Shown here: one piece after another, positions 12,140 through 20,786 of the stretch
Numbering within the stretch: the first letter of the stretch is position 1
How the letters are laid out: each line of letters opens with the position of its first letter
Origin: Chrysophaeum taylorii
Taxonomy: Eukaryota > Sar > Pelagophyceae > Pelagomonadales > Pelagomonadaceae
Direction: 5' to 3'
Assembly (NCBI GenBank): GCA_029834535.1
Contig: JAQMWT010000498.1
Span: 1-64,000, forward strand
DNA length: 64,000 nt
The notes under the pieces: generated by a model
Seen by the model: only the letters and a program-made list of their open reading frames with translations
What the model was told of the DNA's origin: nothing
The model's database searches: none
Position numbers and translations under genes: made by a program

Positions 12140-12622
12140 CTAGTCGGGGTCATCGCCGAGTCGTGGGGCAGGCGAAGAGAGGATGGGCCCCGCCCTTAGG
12201 TCGTACGCATGCTGCCGCCGGACGTATGCGCGACGAAGGGTGACGTCCTGCTGGGATCGGGCGGCCTGGGTGGGGTTCCCCGAGGCGGCGACATGGGTGA
12301 GGGCGGTGAGGGCGCAGCGAGCCCGGCCTAATGCGTTGGCGATCCCCCACTCACGGTAGATGCGGCGAGTTTGGGCCGCCTTTGCCTCTGTGAAGTTGGC
12401 GCAGCCGCTTGCCACCCAGGTTCGCGCAGCGATGCGCTCTGCGCATGTTTGGGCGAGAGCGTGGCACGCCGCGCTGGCCTCACCGAAGGCACCAAAGACG
12501 AGGCCGGCGACGGTGCCGCAGCTACGTAGCCGCTGTTCGACAGGGCCTAAGAAGCTAGGCGGTGGTGTTGTGCCCGGCTGGGGGATGATGCCAGTGTCGG
12601 ATAAGAAAGTTCGTACGAGCCG
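12140..12622 (-). pseudogene. Unrecognised mobile-element reading frame
   Basis: An open frame of about 160 codons without an early ATG reads toward the minisatellite. Its 3' end and the bases just beyond are repeated at 33718-33825 and near 44460-44490, so it belongs to a dispersed element. It is Ala- and Arg-rich (for example VFGAFGEASAACHALAQTC and IYREWGIANALGRARC). It could be the C-terminal part of a transposon protein; I do not recognise the family. It lies in the same island as the Helitron-like fragments but reads in its own orientation relative to the shared terminal sequence. Confidence 0.4.
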
Positions 12623-12957
12623 TTAACTATGTTTCAGTTTGTACTAAGACATACCAACGGATCGCTGAGCTATGTTCATTTGTACTCAAGCAGTATGTGC
12701 CGCCACGCCGCGAGATCGTCGCGATGGAACTAGTCCCAATAGTGAAGTCGGCATCCTTTCGTCCCCTCACGCGAAAAAAGGAAAAAGCCCACGCGTTGTA
12801 GGACCCGTCGTTGCGGCGCGGGCTAGTCTCGTTTTCTTATCCGACCCTGCCAGTGGCATCTGATCCGACCCTGGCAGTGGCATCAGATGCCACTGGCAGG
12901 GTCGGATAAGAAAAGTTCGTACGAGCCGTTAACTATGTTTCAGTTTGTACTAAGACA
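12600..12957. repeat. Direct-repeat-bounded block with an internal palindrome
   Basis: A 54-bp sequence (start GTTCGTACGAGCCGTTAAC) occurs at 12600-12653 and again at 12906-12957. Between them lie a 187-bp block (12656-12842) also found at 15141-15326, and a palindrome at about 12843-12905 built from GCCAGTGGCATC and its complement. The palindrome could form a strong hairpin, as at some transposon ends. No coding function is visible. Confidence 0.8.
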
Positions 12958-14006
12958 AGTGCAGGCCAGTAAGTTCACCTACTCCCAATCTCTAACCCCA
13001 GTAAGTTCACCTGGTCCCAGTAAGTTTCATATAAGTTCACCTGGTCAGTAAGTTCACCTAGCTCGCACCAACTCCTTTAAGCTCGTCGCTCTCGCCTCCG
13101 CCAATCTAAGCTGCTTTGATCCGCACGCGCCGCCAACCTTTTAGTTTACTCTAAAAACCCTTTACTCTAAAAACCCCAGTATGTTCACCTGGTCCCAGTT
13201 TCACCTGGTCACTCAGCTCACCTAGTCCCAATCTCCAACCCCAGTAAGTTCACCTGGTCCCAGTAAGCTCACCTACAGTGCGCGTGTAGACGCCGTGAGG
13301 GGGCTTATCGGTATTGCGCAGCACGTGTGGGGTAGGGTGGAGTCGTCGACCCAGATGAGTATATCTCCTCGGGGATGCCGATCGACAGAGAGCCACGTAG
13401 AGCTGGACGTGGCAGAAGACGGGCTTGGGAAAGAGGACGCCGACCTCGCGGGGCGTCAGGCCCTGGCTCTTGGTGATCGTTTGGTGTCGGCGGGCCTCAA
13501 GGGATACAGGTTGGAGGAGCCTCGGTGACACGACGCGATCGATGATGTATCTGGTACCGTTGCAGTGGCCGTGCGACGGGTCGAGGTTGCGAAGACATTA
13601 AGCTCGCGATCAAAGTCAGCATGCCGTTGGTTGTCAGGGAGTTGAAAACTCGACTGTAAAGAGCGAGGCGTCGGCTTCCGACCCAACCTAGTCGGCCGAA
13701 AAGAACTCCGACGCCTCGTCTCCGGGAAAAAAAGGCCGCGGTCATGCGCGCGTTGTCAGCATCGACAACATCGTTTCGACGGGGCGTGAGAATGGCGCGC
13801 TGAAAGAGCCGCCGCGGGTCGTGGAAATAGTCTGCGAGGTCGCCGTAGACGGCTTGGAGGATCACTGTCTGGCTCTCGCGCCTACCTGATCCTTACTCTC
13901 GCGCCTACCTGATCCTTACCCTAAATCTACAACAGTCGACATTTAAAGACAGACAAACAGACAAACAAACAGACAGACAAACATCTGTCGATTAGTAGTT
14001 AGGACA
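12955..14006 (-). mobile_element. Helitron-like short element, copy A
   Basis: Bounded by ACAAGTGCAGGCC at the left and TAGTAGTTAGGACA at the right, the same ends as copies B and D. Inside, left to right: short repeats of AGTAAGTTCACCTGGTCCC, a helicase C-terminal fragment on the minus strand, two copies of CTCGCGCCTACCTGATCCTTA, and a (CAGACAAA)n-like tail. It is too short to be autonomous; it looks like a deletion derivative. It is directly followed by copy B in the same orientation, a head-to-tail tandem as often seen for rolling-circle transposons. Confidence 0.7.
13262..13885 (-). pseudogene. Helitron/Pif1-type helicase C-terminal fragment (copy A)
   Basis: Read on the minus strand in more than one frame, it shows the end of a Pif1-family helicase as carried by Helitrons: YGDLADYFHDPRRLFQRAIL followed by TPRRNDVVDADN (the RAIL-P-N-x-V-x-x-iN segment), then TITKSQGQTPREVGVLF (motif V) and PVFCHVQLYVALCRS (motif VI, normally GQlYVAlSR). 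Only the last third of the helicase is present; no Rep domain or Walker A is seen. It is decayed by frameshifts. Confidence 0.72.
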
Positions 14007-14007
14007 T

Positions 14008-15140
14008 ACAAGTGCAGGCCAGTAAGTTCACCTAGTCCCAATCTCTAACCCCAGTAAGTTCACCTGGTCCCAGTTAGTTTCTTGAAAATTTATTGAATAA
14101 GTTCACCTGGTCAGTAAGTTCACCTAGTCCAAATCTCTAACCCCAGTAAGTTCGGCGTAAACCCGCTCGTGCTCACACCCACTCCTTCGAGCTCGTCGCT
14201 TTCGCCTCCGCCAATCTAAGCTGCTTCGATCCGCACGCGCCGCCTACCTTTGAGTGAGTTTACTCTAAAAACCCTTTGCTCTAAAACCCCAGTATGTTCA
14301 CCTGGTCCCAGTAAGTTCACCTGGTCACTAAGTTCACCTAGTCCCAATCTCAAACCCCAGTAAGTTCACCTGGTCCCAGTAAGTTCACCTACAGTGCGCG
14401 TGTAGACGCCGGGAGGGGGCTTATCGGTATTGCGGAGCACGTGTGAGGTAGGGTGGAGTCGTCGACTCAGAAGAGCATATTCTCGGGGTTGCCGATCGAC
14501 AGAGAGGCACGTAGAGCTGGACGTGACAGAAGACGGGCTTGTGGGCAAGAGGACGCCGACCTCGCGGGGCGTCTGGCCCTGGCTCTTGGTGATCGTTTGG
14601 CGTCGGCGGGCCTTACGGGATACAGGTTGGAGGAGCCTCGGTGACAACGACACGATCGATCATGTATCTGGTACCGTTGCAGTGGCCGTGCGACGGGTCG
14701 AGGTTGCGAAGACTTTAAGCTCGCGATCAAAGTCAGCATGCCGTTGGTTGTCAGGGAGTTCAAAACTCGACTGTAAAGAGCGAGGCGTCGGCTTCCGACC
14801 CAACCTAGTCGGCCGAAAAGAACTCCGACGCCTCGTCTCCGGGAAAAAAAGGCCGCGGTCATGCGCGCGTTGTCAGCATCGTCTTCGGGAAAAAAAGGCC
14901 GCGGTCATGCGCGCGTTGTCAGCATCGACAACATCGTTTCGACGGGGCGTGAGAATGGCGCGCTGAAAGAGCCGCCGCGGGTCGTGGAAATAGTCTGCGA
15001 GGTCGCCGTAGACGGCTTGGAGGATCACTGTCTGGCTCTCGCGCCTACCTGATCCTTACTCTCGCGCCAATCTGATCCTTACCCTAAATCGAGGGACAAA
15101 CAGACAGACAGACAAACATCTGTCGATTAGTAGTTAGGAC
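14008..15140 (-). mobile_element. Helitron-like short element, copy B
   Basis: Same ends and inner order as copy A, following it after one base. It carries a local duplication near 14860-14930 (two copies of a GGAAAAAAAGGCCGCGG segment). Its right tail is a shortened (GACAAACA)n run ending CATCTGTCGATTAGTAGTTAG. Confidence 0.7.
14375..15055 (-). pseudogene. Helitron/Pif1-type helicase C-terminal fragment (copy B)
   Basis: Shows the same segments as copy A, including TITKSQGQTPREVGVLLP (motif V) and a RAIL-type segment. Frames are interrupted, so no product is expected. Similarity to copies A, C and D is high at the DNA level, which points to recent multiplication of an already truncated sequence. 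Confidence 0.7.
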
Positions 15141-15326
15141 TCAACGGATCGCTGAGCTATGTTCATTTGTACTCAAGCAGTATGTGCCGCCACGCCGCGA
15201 GATCGTCGCGATGGAACTAGTCCCCATAGTGAAGTCGGCATCCTTTCGTCCCCTCACGCAAAAAAAGGAAAAAGCCCACGCGTTGTAGGACCCGTCGTTG
15301 CGGCGCGGGCTAGTCTCGTTTTCTTA
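15141..15326. repeat. Second copy of the 187-bp block
   Basis: Almost identical to 12656-12842, from CAACGGATCGCTGAGC to CTAGTCTCGTTTTCTTAT, with only a few base differences. In both places it follows a TAAGAC/TAGGAC end, so it was probably carried as part of a larger duplicated or transposed unit. Confidence 0.9.
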
Positions 15327-15329
15327 TCT

Positions 15330-15600
15330 GACCCCATTGATGGCGTCGATGCCGCGGGCGTGAGCGAGGTATTCGGAGTGGACTGGCGCTGCGCGCCGAT
15401 CGACGGGTGGGAGGGGTGGAGGGCGTGGGCGGTGTAGAACGAACCCCAAGCGAGGGTTTTGATGTCGTTGAGTTGCTCCTTGTTGTCGAGCGTGGTGAGG
15501 ATGTCTGGGACGACGTGGCGACGGGCGAGATTGCCTCGGTACCGGCCGTAGAGGCGCGTGCGAATGGCAGGGGCGACGACGTTTGTTTGTCCCCCGATTC
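15330..15600 (-). pseudogene. Unrecognised coding-like fragment
   Basis: One minus-strand frame stays open for about 88 codons and looks protein-like (VVAPAIRTRLYGRYRGNLAR, then DILTTLDNKEQLNDIKTLAW). It has no ATG and is bounded by the 187-bp repeat and helicase copy C. It may be an upstream piece of the same transposon protein; the family is not recognised. Confidence 0.35.
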
Positions 15601-16352
15601 AAGGTAAGGATCAGGTAGGCGCGAGAGCCAGACAGTGATCCTCCAAGCCGTCTACGGCGACCTCGCAGACTATTTCCACGACCCGCGGCGGCTCTTTCAG
15701 CGCGCCATTCTCACGCCCCGTCGAAACGATGTTGTCGATGCTGACAACGCGCGCATGACCGCGGCCTTTTTTTCCCGGAGACGAGGCGTCGGAGTTCTTT
15801 TCGGCCGACTAGGTTAGGTCGGAAGACGACGCCTCGCTCTTTACAGTCGAGTTTTCAACTCCCTGACAACCAACGGTATGCTGACTTTGATCGCGAGCTT
15901 AAAGTCTTCGCAACCTCGACCCGTCGCACGGCCTCTGCAACTGCACCCGATACATGATCGATCGTGTCTTGTCACCGAGGCTCCTCCAACCAGTATCCCT
16001 TAAAGCTCCGCCGACGCCAAACGATCAACAAGAGCCAGGGCCAGACGCCCCGCGAGGTCGGCGTCCTCTTGCCCACAAGCCCGTCTTCTGCCACGTCCAG
16101 CTCTACGTGGCTCTCTGTCGAGTCGGCAACCCCGATGATATCCTCTTCTGGCTCGACGACTCCACCCTACCCCACACGTGCTGCGCAATACCGATAAGGC
16201 CCCTCCCGGCGTCTACACGCGCACCGTCGTCTACGCCTAGGTCCTCGGGTAGCCGCCCTTACTAGGACCAGGTCAACTTACTAGGACCAGGTGAACTTAC
16301 TAGGACCAGGGGACCAGGTCAACTTACTGAGACCAGGTCAACTTACTGGCCT
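15600..16352 (+). mobile_element. Helitron-like element, copy C, inverted relative to A and B
   Basis: Starts with the reverse complement of the TACCTGATCCTTACC motif and ends with repeats of GACCAGGTGAACTTACT and GGCCTGCAC. The helicase fragment (about 15625-16240) reads on the plus strand: RLFQRAILTPRRNDVVDADN early, then motif V (QEPGPDAPRG in the shifted frame), then YVALCRVGNPDDILFWLDD. Together with copies A and B it forms an inverted arrangement just upstream of the LRR-HlyIII gene. Confidence 0.68.
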
Positions 16353-16622
16353 GCACAAGACTGGCCGTGGCGGCTAATCTTGCGACCCTGGTCAAGCCTC
16401 TCGCAAGCTGGAACTTGCTGGCGCTGTGGCTGACACCTTGGCGACAAACTGGGAGACCTCATTTTCTGGCGGAAAGACCCCCAGCCTGTGATAGTCTGCA
16501 TCTATACCCACCAGCCCTTTAATTTCGAAGCAACGACAGACAAAAAGGCAAGAAGAAGACCTACTACCCCCGCCGCCCCAAAACTCCCGGGTCGACGCGA
16601 CGACTGCTAAAGTTCGTTCGCG

Positions 16623-18131
16623 ATGGGTGACGTGGCGCGAGTGGTGACTGGTGAGGAGGCGGAGGTGGAGGAGTATTTATCGCAGTGCCGGCGGCTCCAT
16701 ATCGAACCCGATGCGAGCGTGCTCGTGACGTTGTCGACGCAGTGGGACGTCCTCGCGCCGTCGTTCGCGTTCGGGGAGGGGAAGCTATTGCCGCTCGTGG
16801 GCGTGCTGTCGTCCAAAAGGTGTCACGTGACGCGGCTCGTGCTGCGGGCGCCCTCCCAGACGTGGACGGCCTGGGAGGGCGAGCGCGCCTCGTGCGACGC
16901 GCGCGTCCTCGCGCGCGCGCTCGCGAGAAACACGAGCGTGCGAGAGCTCGACCTCGCGAGCTGCGGTCTCCGGGATCTAGGGGTCGCCGAGCTCGCCGCG
17001 GCCATCGAGGCCTCCCCGCAGATTCGGCGCCTCGACCTGCGCCGGAATGCCTTTGGCGACGAGGGATGCCGCGCTCTTAGGGACGCGCTCATTCGCGGCA
17101 AAGCCGACGGGACGTGCGGCCTCGCCGAGCTCGACGTCAGCTGGAACGGCCTCGGTCACCGCACCGTCACGCAGCTCGCCGCACTCCGCGAGGCCATGAC
17201 TCTCCGCATCGAAGACGGCAACTTTACGACCGAGGAGCTCCTCAACGCGCTCACGCACGGCGTAGGGTGCGCGCTCGCCCTCGTAGGAGCGGTGCCGCTT
17301 CTCGAGGACGCCGCGACCCGCGATCGCGCGACCTACTGGATGTGCGTCGTGTACGAGGCCACTCTTGTCTTCTGCTTTGCCTCGTCGTGCGCCTACCACG
17401 CCTGCTTCCAGCTTCCGACGGCATTTAAGTACCTCCAGCGCGCCGACCACGCCGCCATCTACCTCCTGATAGCTGGCTCGTACGCGCCCTTCTTGGGCGT
17501 CGGCATGCGCGGCCACCTCGGCGCCACCGCGATCCTCGTCCTCGTCTGGATCGCCGGCCTCACGGGCTCCCTCTGCTCGGCTGCCGGGGTCGGCCTCTCC
17601 CAGCGCATTAACCCTCTCGAGGTCACCGTCTACGCGATGATGGGTCTCGCCGTGCTTCCCGTCATCGCTTCCGTTCACGACGCCTACCCGAGCGAGGGCT
17701 TTGCGCTCCTCGTCCTCGGTGGCGCGGCCTATCTCACGGGGATCCTCTTCTTCGTCGGCGCCACCCTTCACCCCTTTCTCCACGTCGTCTGGCACCTTTT
17801 CGTCCTCGCCGGCGCCTTCGTCCACTGGTTCGCCATCTACCTCTACGTAGTCCCCATGGTCGACCACCTCCTCGCCAAAGACGACGACGTCGTCGCCGCC
17901 ACCGACAACGTCAGAAACCACCTCATCGACGCCCAACACAATCTTGCCTCCCTCCTTTTTACCCCCCTCGAGCGCGCCTCTGCCCTCAAGCGCGCCTCCT
18001 CCCTGCTGGCGGGCCTCCTCGCGGACACCAACATAACCATGCTCCCGGCCCACATCCTCCCCTCGCTCCTCGCCACCTTCGCCAAGGCCGACCCCCCCGC
18101 GCAGTCGATCCACGACGCCGCCGACACCTAG
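16623..18131 (+). CDS. LRR-HlyIII/PAQR fusion membrane protein
   Basis: 502 residues, no intron. The N-terminal part (about 75-195) has leucine-rich repeats of the ribonuclease-inhibitor type (VRELDLASCGLRDLGVAEL, IRRLDLRRNAFGDEGCRAL). From about 205 to 430 there is a seven-helix HlyIII/PAQR domain (hemolysin III and adiponectin/progestin receptor superfamily) with its metal-site pattern: NALTHGVG, SSCAYHACF, RADHAAIYLLIAGSYAPF and WHLFVLAGAFVHW. Known members are membrane hydrolases (ceramidase-like) or receptors; the reaction of this one cannot be read from sequence. The Ala-rich tail (about 440-502) is likely cytosolic. HlyIII proteins are normally about 220 residues, so the LRR front is an unusual addition and could serve as a sensing or scaffold part. 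Convergent with the TBC gene. Confidence 0.85.
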   Translation: MGDVARVVTGEEAEVEEYLSQCRRLHIEPDASVLVTLSTQWDVLAPSFAFGEGKLLPLVGVLSSKRCHVTRLVLRAPSQTWTAWEGERASCDARVLARALARNTSVRELDLASCGLRDLGVAELAAAIEASPQIRRLDLRRNAFGDEGCRALRDALIRGKADGTCGLAELDVSWNGLGHRTVTQLAALREAMTLRIEDGNFTTEELLNALTHGVGCALALVGAVPLLEDAATRDRATYWMCVVYEATLVFCFASSCAYHACFQLPTAFKYLQRADHAAIYLLIAGSYAPFLGVGMRGHLGATAILVLVWIAGLTGSLCSAAGVGLSQRINPLEVTVYAMMGLAVLPVIASVHDAYPSEGFALLVLGGAAYLTGILFFVGATLHPFLHVVWHLFVLAGAFVHWFAIYLYVVPMVDHLLAKDDDVVAATDNVRNHLIDAQHNLASLLFTPLERASALKRASSLLAGLLADTNITMLPAHILPSLLATFAKADPPAQSIHDAADT

Positions 18132-18414
18132 CTGCGCCCGAGATGAGATGTGAGATATGAGATATGAGATATGAGATATGAGATGAGATGGGGGGTTGCA
18201 AACGAAACGACGCCCCCCCTCGGCTTTCGCGCGCAAGCAAAAAATCGCGGTGTAATGCTCAATAACTTCGAGAAGACGGTCCCCATTGCGGCGGCGGCGG
18301 CGGCGAGAAGGCGGCATTGTTGGCAATATTATTATTATTAAAGCCGCTACAAAAAATCACAATAACAATTTCACCACCGCTTTTATCAGCATGCGTGATC
18401 AACAATCCTCGTCC
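18132..18414. other. Intergenic region between two convergent genes
   Basis: Holds a GATGAGATGTGAGATATGAG-type microsatellite near 18142-18190, of the same kind as at 27680-27712, and a short ATT run near 18328. Both 3' UTRs are expected here. No gene is seen. Confidence 0.55.
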
Positions 18415-18508
18415 TCAGGCGCTCGCGCGCGTTACGACGAGGGTGGCGGGATGGTGGGGCTCTTTTCCTCCTCCTTCTTCTTTTTCTCCCGCCTCGGGGG
18501 GGGATGAC

Positions 18509-18542
<34 letters not shown>

Positions 18543-19847
18543 GTGGTAGGTCGACGACGAGGTGGCGGTTTTGCTGCTGCTGATCGTCGGTCCCTCTTCG
18601 TCCACGCGCCGGCGACGATTTCGTGGTGGTGGTAGTGGTCGTCGTCGTCGTGGCCGTCGTCGAGGAAGAAGGGGATTTGACGGGGGTCGGGTCGGAGTTG
18701 CTGCGAGAGAAGAAGAAGGTAGCGTCCGCAGCTCCTCGGAAGAGGGAGTTGTAGGCGTGTTCCAAGGCGCCGTAGGTCGAGTAGAGGGAGGACCTCTGTT
18801 GGCGGCGACGTTGGCGGTCGGGGGTGATCGGGGGGGGGTCGAAGAGGATGGAGGCCCAGGAGGTCGGGGCGGGCGGGTCGGCGGAGGAGGAGTCGGCTCG
18901 TCTTCTGGTCGCGTCGTCTCTGTCGGCAAAGTCGAGCTCGAGGGCGGCGAGTTGATCGGGCGTAACGCCAAAGGTCGCGGCGCGCGCGAGGACGTCGCGG
19001 CCGTCGACCCCGGCCGCGTCCGTCTTCAGCAAGGCGAGGGCTGTCTGGGGATCGGCGACGCGCGCGAGGCTGGGTCCCAAGGCGGAGAGCAGGGCGAGCG
19101 CGACGGCCAGAAGGAAGGCCAACGAGGCGGCGCCGCCGGGGGGGGAGGCGAGGAGGTACTTGTCCCAGACGGCGTCGACCGTCTGGTCGTCGAGGGGTCC
19201 GTTGTCCGAAAACAAGGTCTGGAGCCAGCCGAGAGAGTAGCTGATGGCGGGGAGACCGAGTTTGTTTTCGAGGACGTCGAGCTGGCGCGGGACGTGGCGA
19301 TCGGCGAGGCGCTCCAACTGGTAACAAGCGATTCTCGCGCGGCGAAGGCCCGGGAGGTAAAAGGCCTTCAACCCGTAGCCCTCGAGCATCGAGACAAAGG
19401 CCCAAAAGGCCGGCTCGGGGTATTCGAACTTGTCGAGGAGTCGTCGCGCGACGTACGACATGCCCTGGCAGTATCCGACGCCCGGGCAGAAAGCGACGTA
19501 CGCGTAGAGAATTCGGCGGAGGGCCTCGCGGCTCGATTCGTCGGAAACCGTGCGGGGGACGTCGACGTCGGCGATCGCGAGGGAGGGGGCGAAGCGCGAG
19601 GAGGCCTCGGCGGCCGCGACGAGGGTTTCGAACTTGGTCGCCGCCCGCAACATGGCCTCTCTCGCGGGGCTCAGAAAGACGACCAAGCCGTCGGCACGAC
19701 ACCGGACGCACGCGGCGGTGCGTCCCGAGGCCGAATGGTACCAGAGGCCACAGCTCGCACACTCGCGGAGGCCGGGGGCGCCGCCGGTATTCGGGGCGGC
19801 AGCTCTGGCCGCGGCGAAGGCTCCTCTCGGGCGACCGGCGACGAGAG

Positions 19848-19893
<46 letters not shown>

Positions 19894-20637
19894 GAGCCAC
19901 GGCGCCGCCGAAACGCCGTAGCCGCGCTCGTATTCGTACCTAAACTCCACAGCGTCAAGTCGGCCCCAGTCGGCTGAAGCGCCGCACACAAAGTGCGGAG
20001 GTCGACCTTCTTCGGGCTGTTGTTGTTCTTGTTCTTGTTCTTCTTCGAGTCGAGCGATCGTCTCGCGACCGTCGAGAGCGGCCGCGTCGGCGGCGGCGGC
20101 GAGACCCATCTCGAGGCCCGAAAAGGCCGAGGTCGATGTCCGGCGCACGAGCTCCGGAACAACCACGAAGTCATCCTCGTCGTCGTCGTCGTCGTCGTCG
20201 TCAAAGCTTAAGCGAGCGAGCCGCTGAACCTCCCGCTCTTCCGAGGGACTCAGGGGTACGGGCTCGCCCTCGAGGGCCAGGGCGATGCCCGCCGACGCCC
20301 GAGCCGCCAGCGCCCCGATCCCGGTTTCCCACAAGCCCTTGATGAGGTCGGGCTTGAGCAACGCAGCCCAGAGGCCGCGGCGGCCGGCGGGGGAGATATC
20401 GAGGCAGGGGGCCTCCCTCGCAACTTTGCCAAAGGCCTCGGCCGCCGCCTCGCGGAGGCTTCGGTTTGTCGCGCCGAGGGCGCAGAGGTCTCGGGCCGAG
20501 ACGAACCCCAAGAGGGTCTCCGGGTCACGAAGGAACCTAGACGTCGTCGTCGTCGTCTTTGTCCTCGCCGCAATCAATATATTGATTTCCTTCTTTCCGT
20601 TGAAAGAAGGAGGATCTTGGAGTTTGGGATGAGTCAT
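18415..20637 (-). CDS. TBC-domain Rab GTPase-activating protein with zinc-ribbon insertion
   Basis: 740 residues, one exon, starting at MTHPKLQDPP, the only ATG that leaves room for the neighbouring divergent gene. TBC proteins speed GTP hydrolysis by Rab GTPases on membranes. Both catalytic fingers are present: Arg in DVDVPRT (about 360) and Gln in YCQGMSYVA (about 390). The family start (RRGLWAALL, about 85) is separated from the catalytic core by a roughly 250-residue insertion with an Asp tract, a Thr13 tract and a CxxC-x17-CxxC zinc ribbon (about 291-316). The first 60 residues (LLGFVSARDLCALGATNRSL) look like an F-box-type helix bundle. The tail (600-740) is low-complexity Thr/Ser, coded by ACG and TCA repeats. 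The target Rab cannot be told. Confidence 0.85.
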
Positions 20638-20786
20638 TTTTGAGTCAGACTCGCGGTCAGAGATACTTTTCCCGCGAGGAGAATTTGCTGTTGGAGGCTC
20701 GCTCCCCGCGGTTGGGTTGGGGTTCCGCGGAGAGAGACGGCAGCAGGCATCATAGAAGAGTCCGTCCGTCACTGACTCTCTCGCCA
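20638..20786. promoter_or_regulatory. Divergent promoter, TBC gene / DDT-WHIM gene
   Basis: 149 bp lie between the two ATGs. Near the TBC start is a duplicated GAGTCA (20631 and 20642), an AP-1/bZIP-like core. The frame of the DDT gene is open through this stretch, but the first ATG in it is at 20787. Confidence 0.5.

Noticed and set aside
13900-15100. Telomere-like ACCCTAAATC motifs
   Set aside because: Single occurrences at fixed positions in the Helitron-like copies, not a telomere array.
20640-20786. N-terminal extension of the DDT-WHIM protein by 49 codons
   Set aside because: The frame is open but has no ATG before 20787, and the stretch is the shared promoter with the TBC gene.
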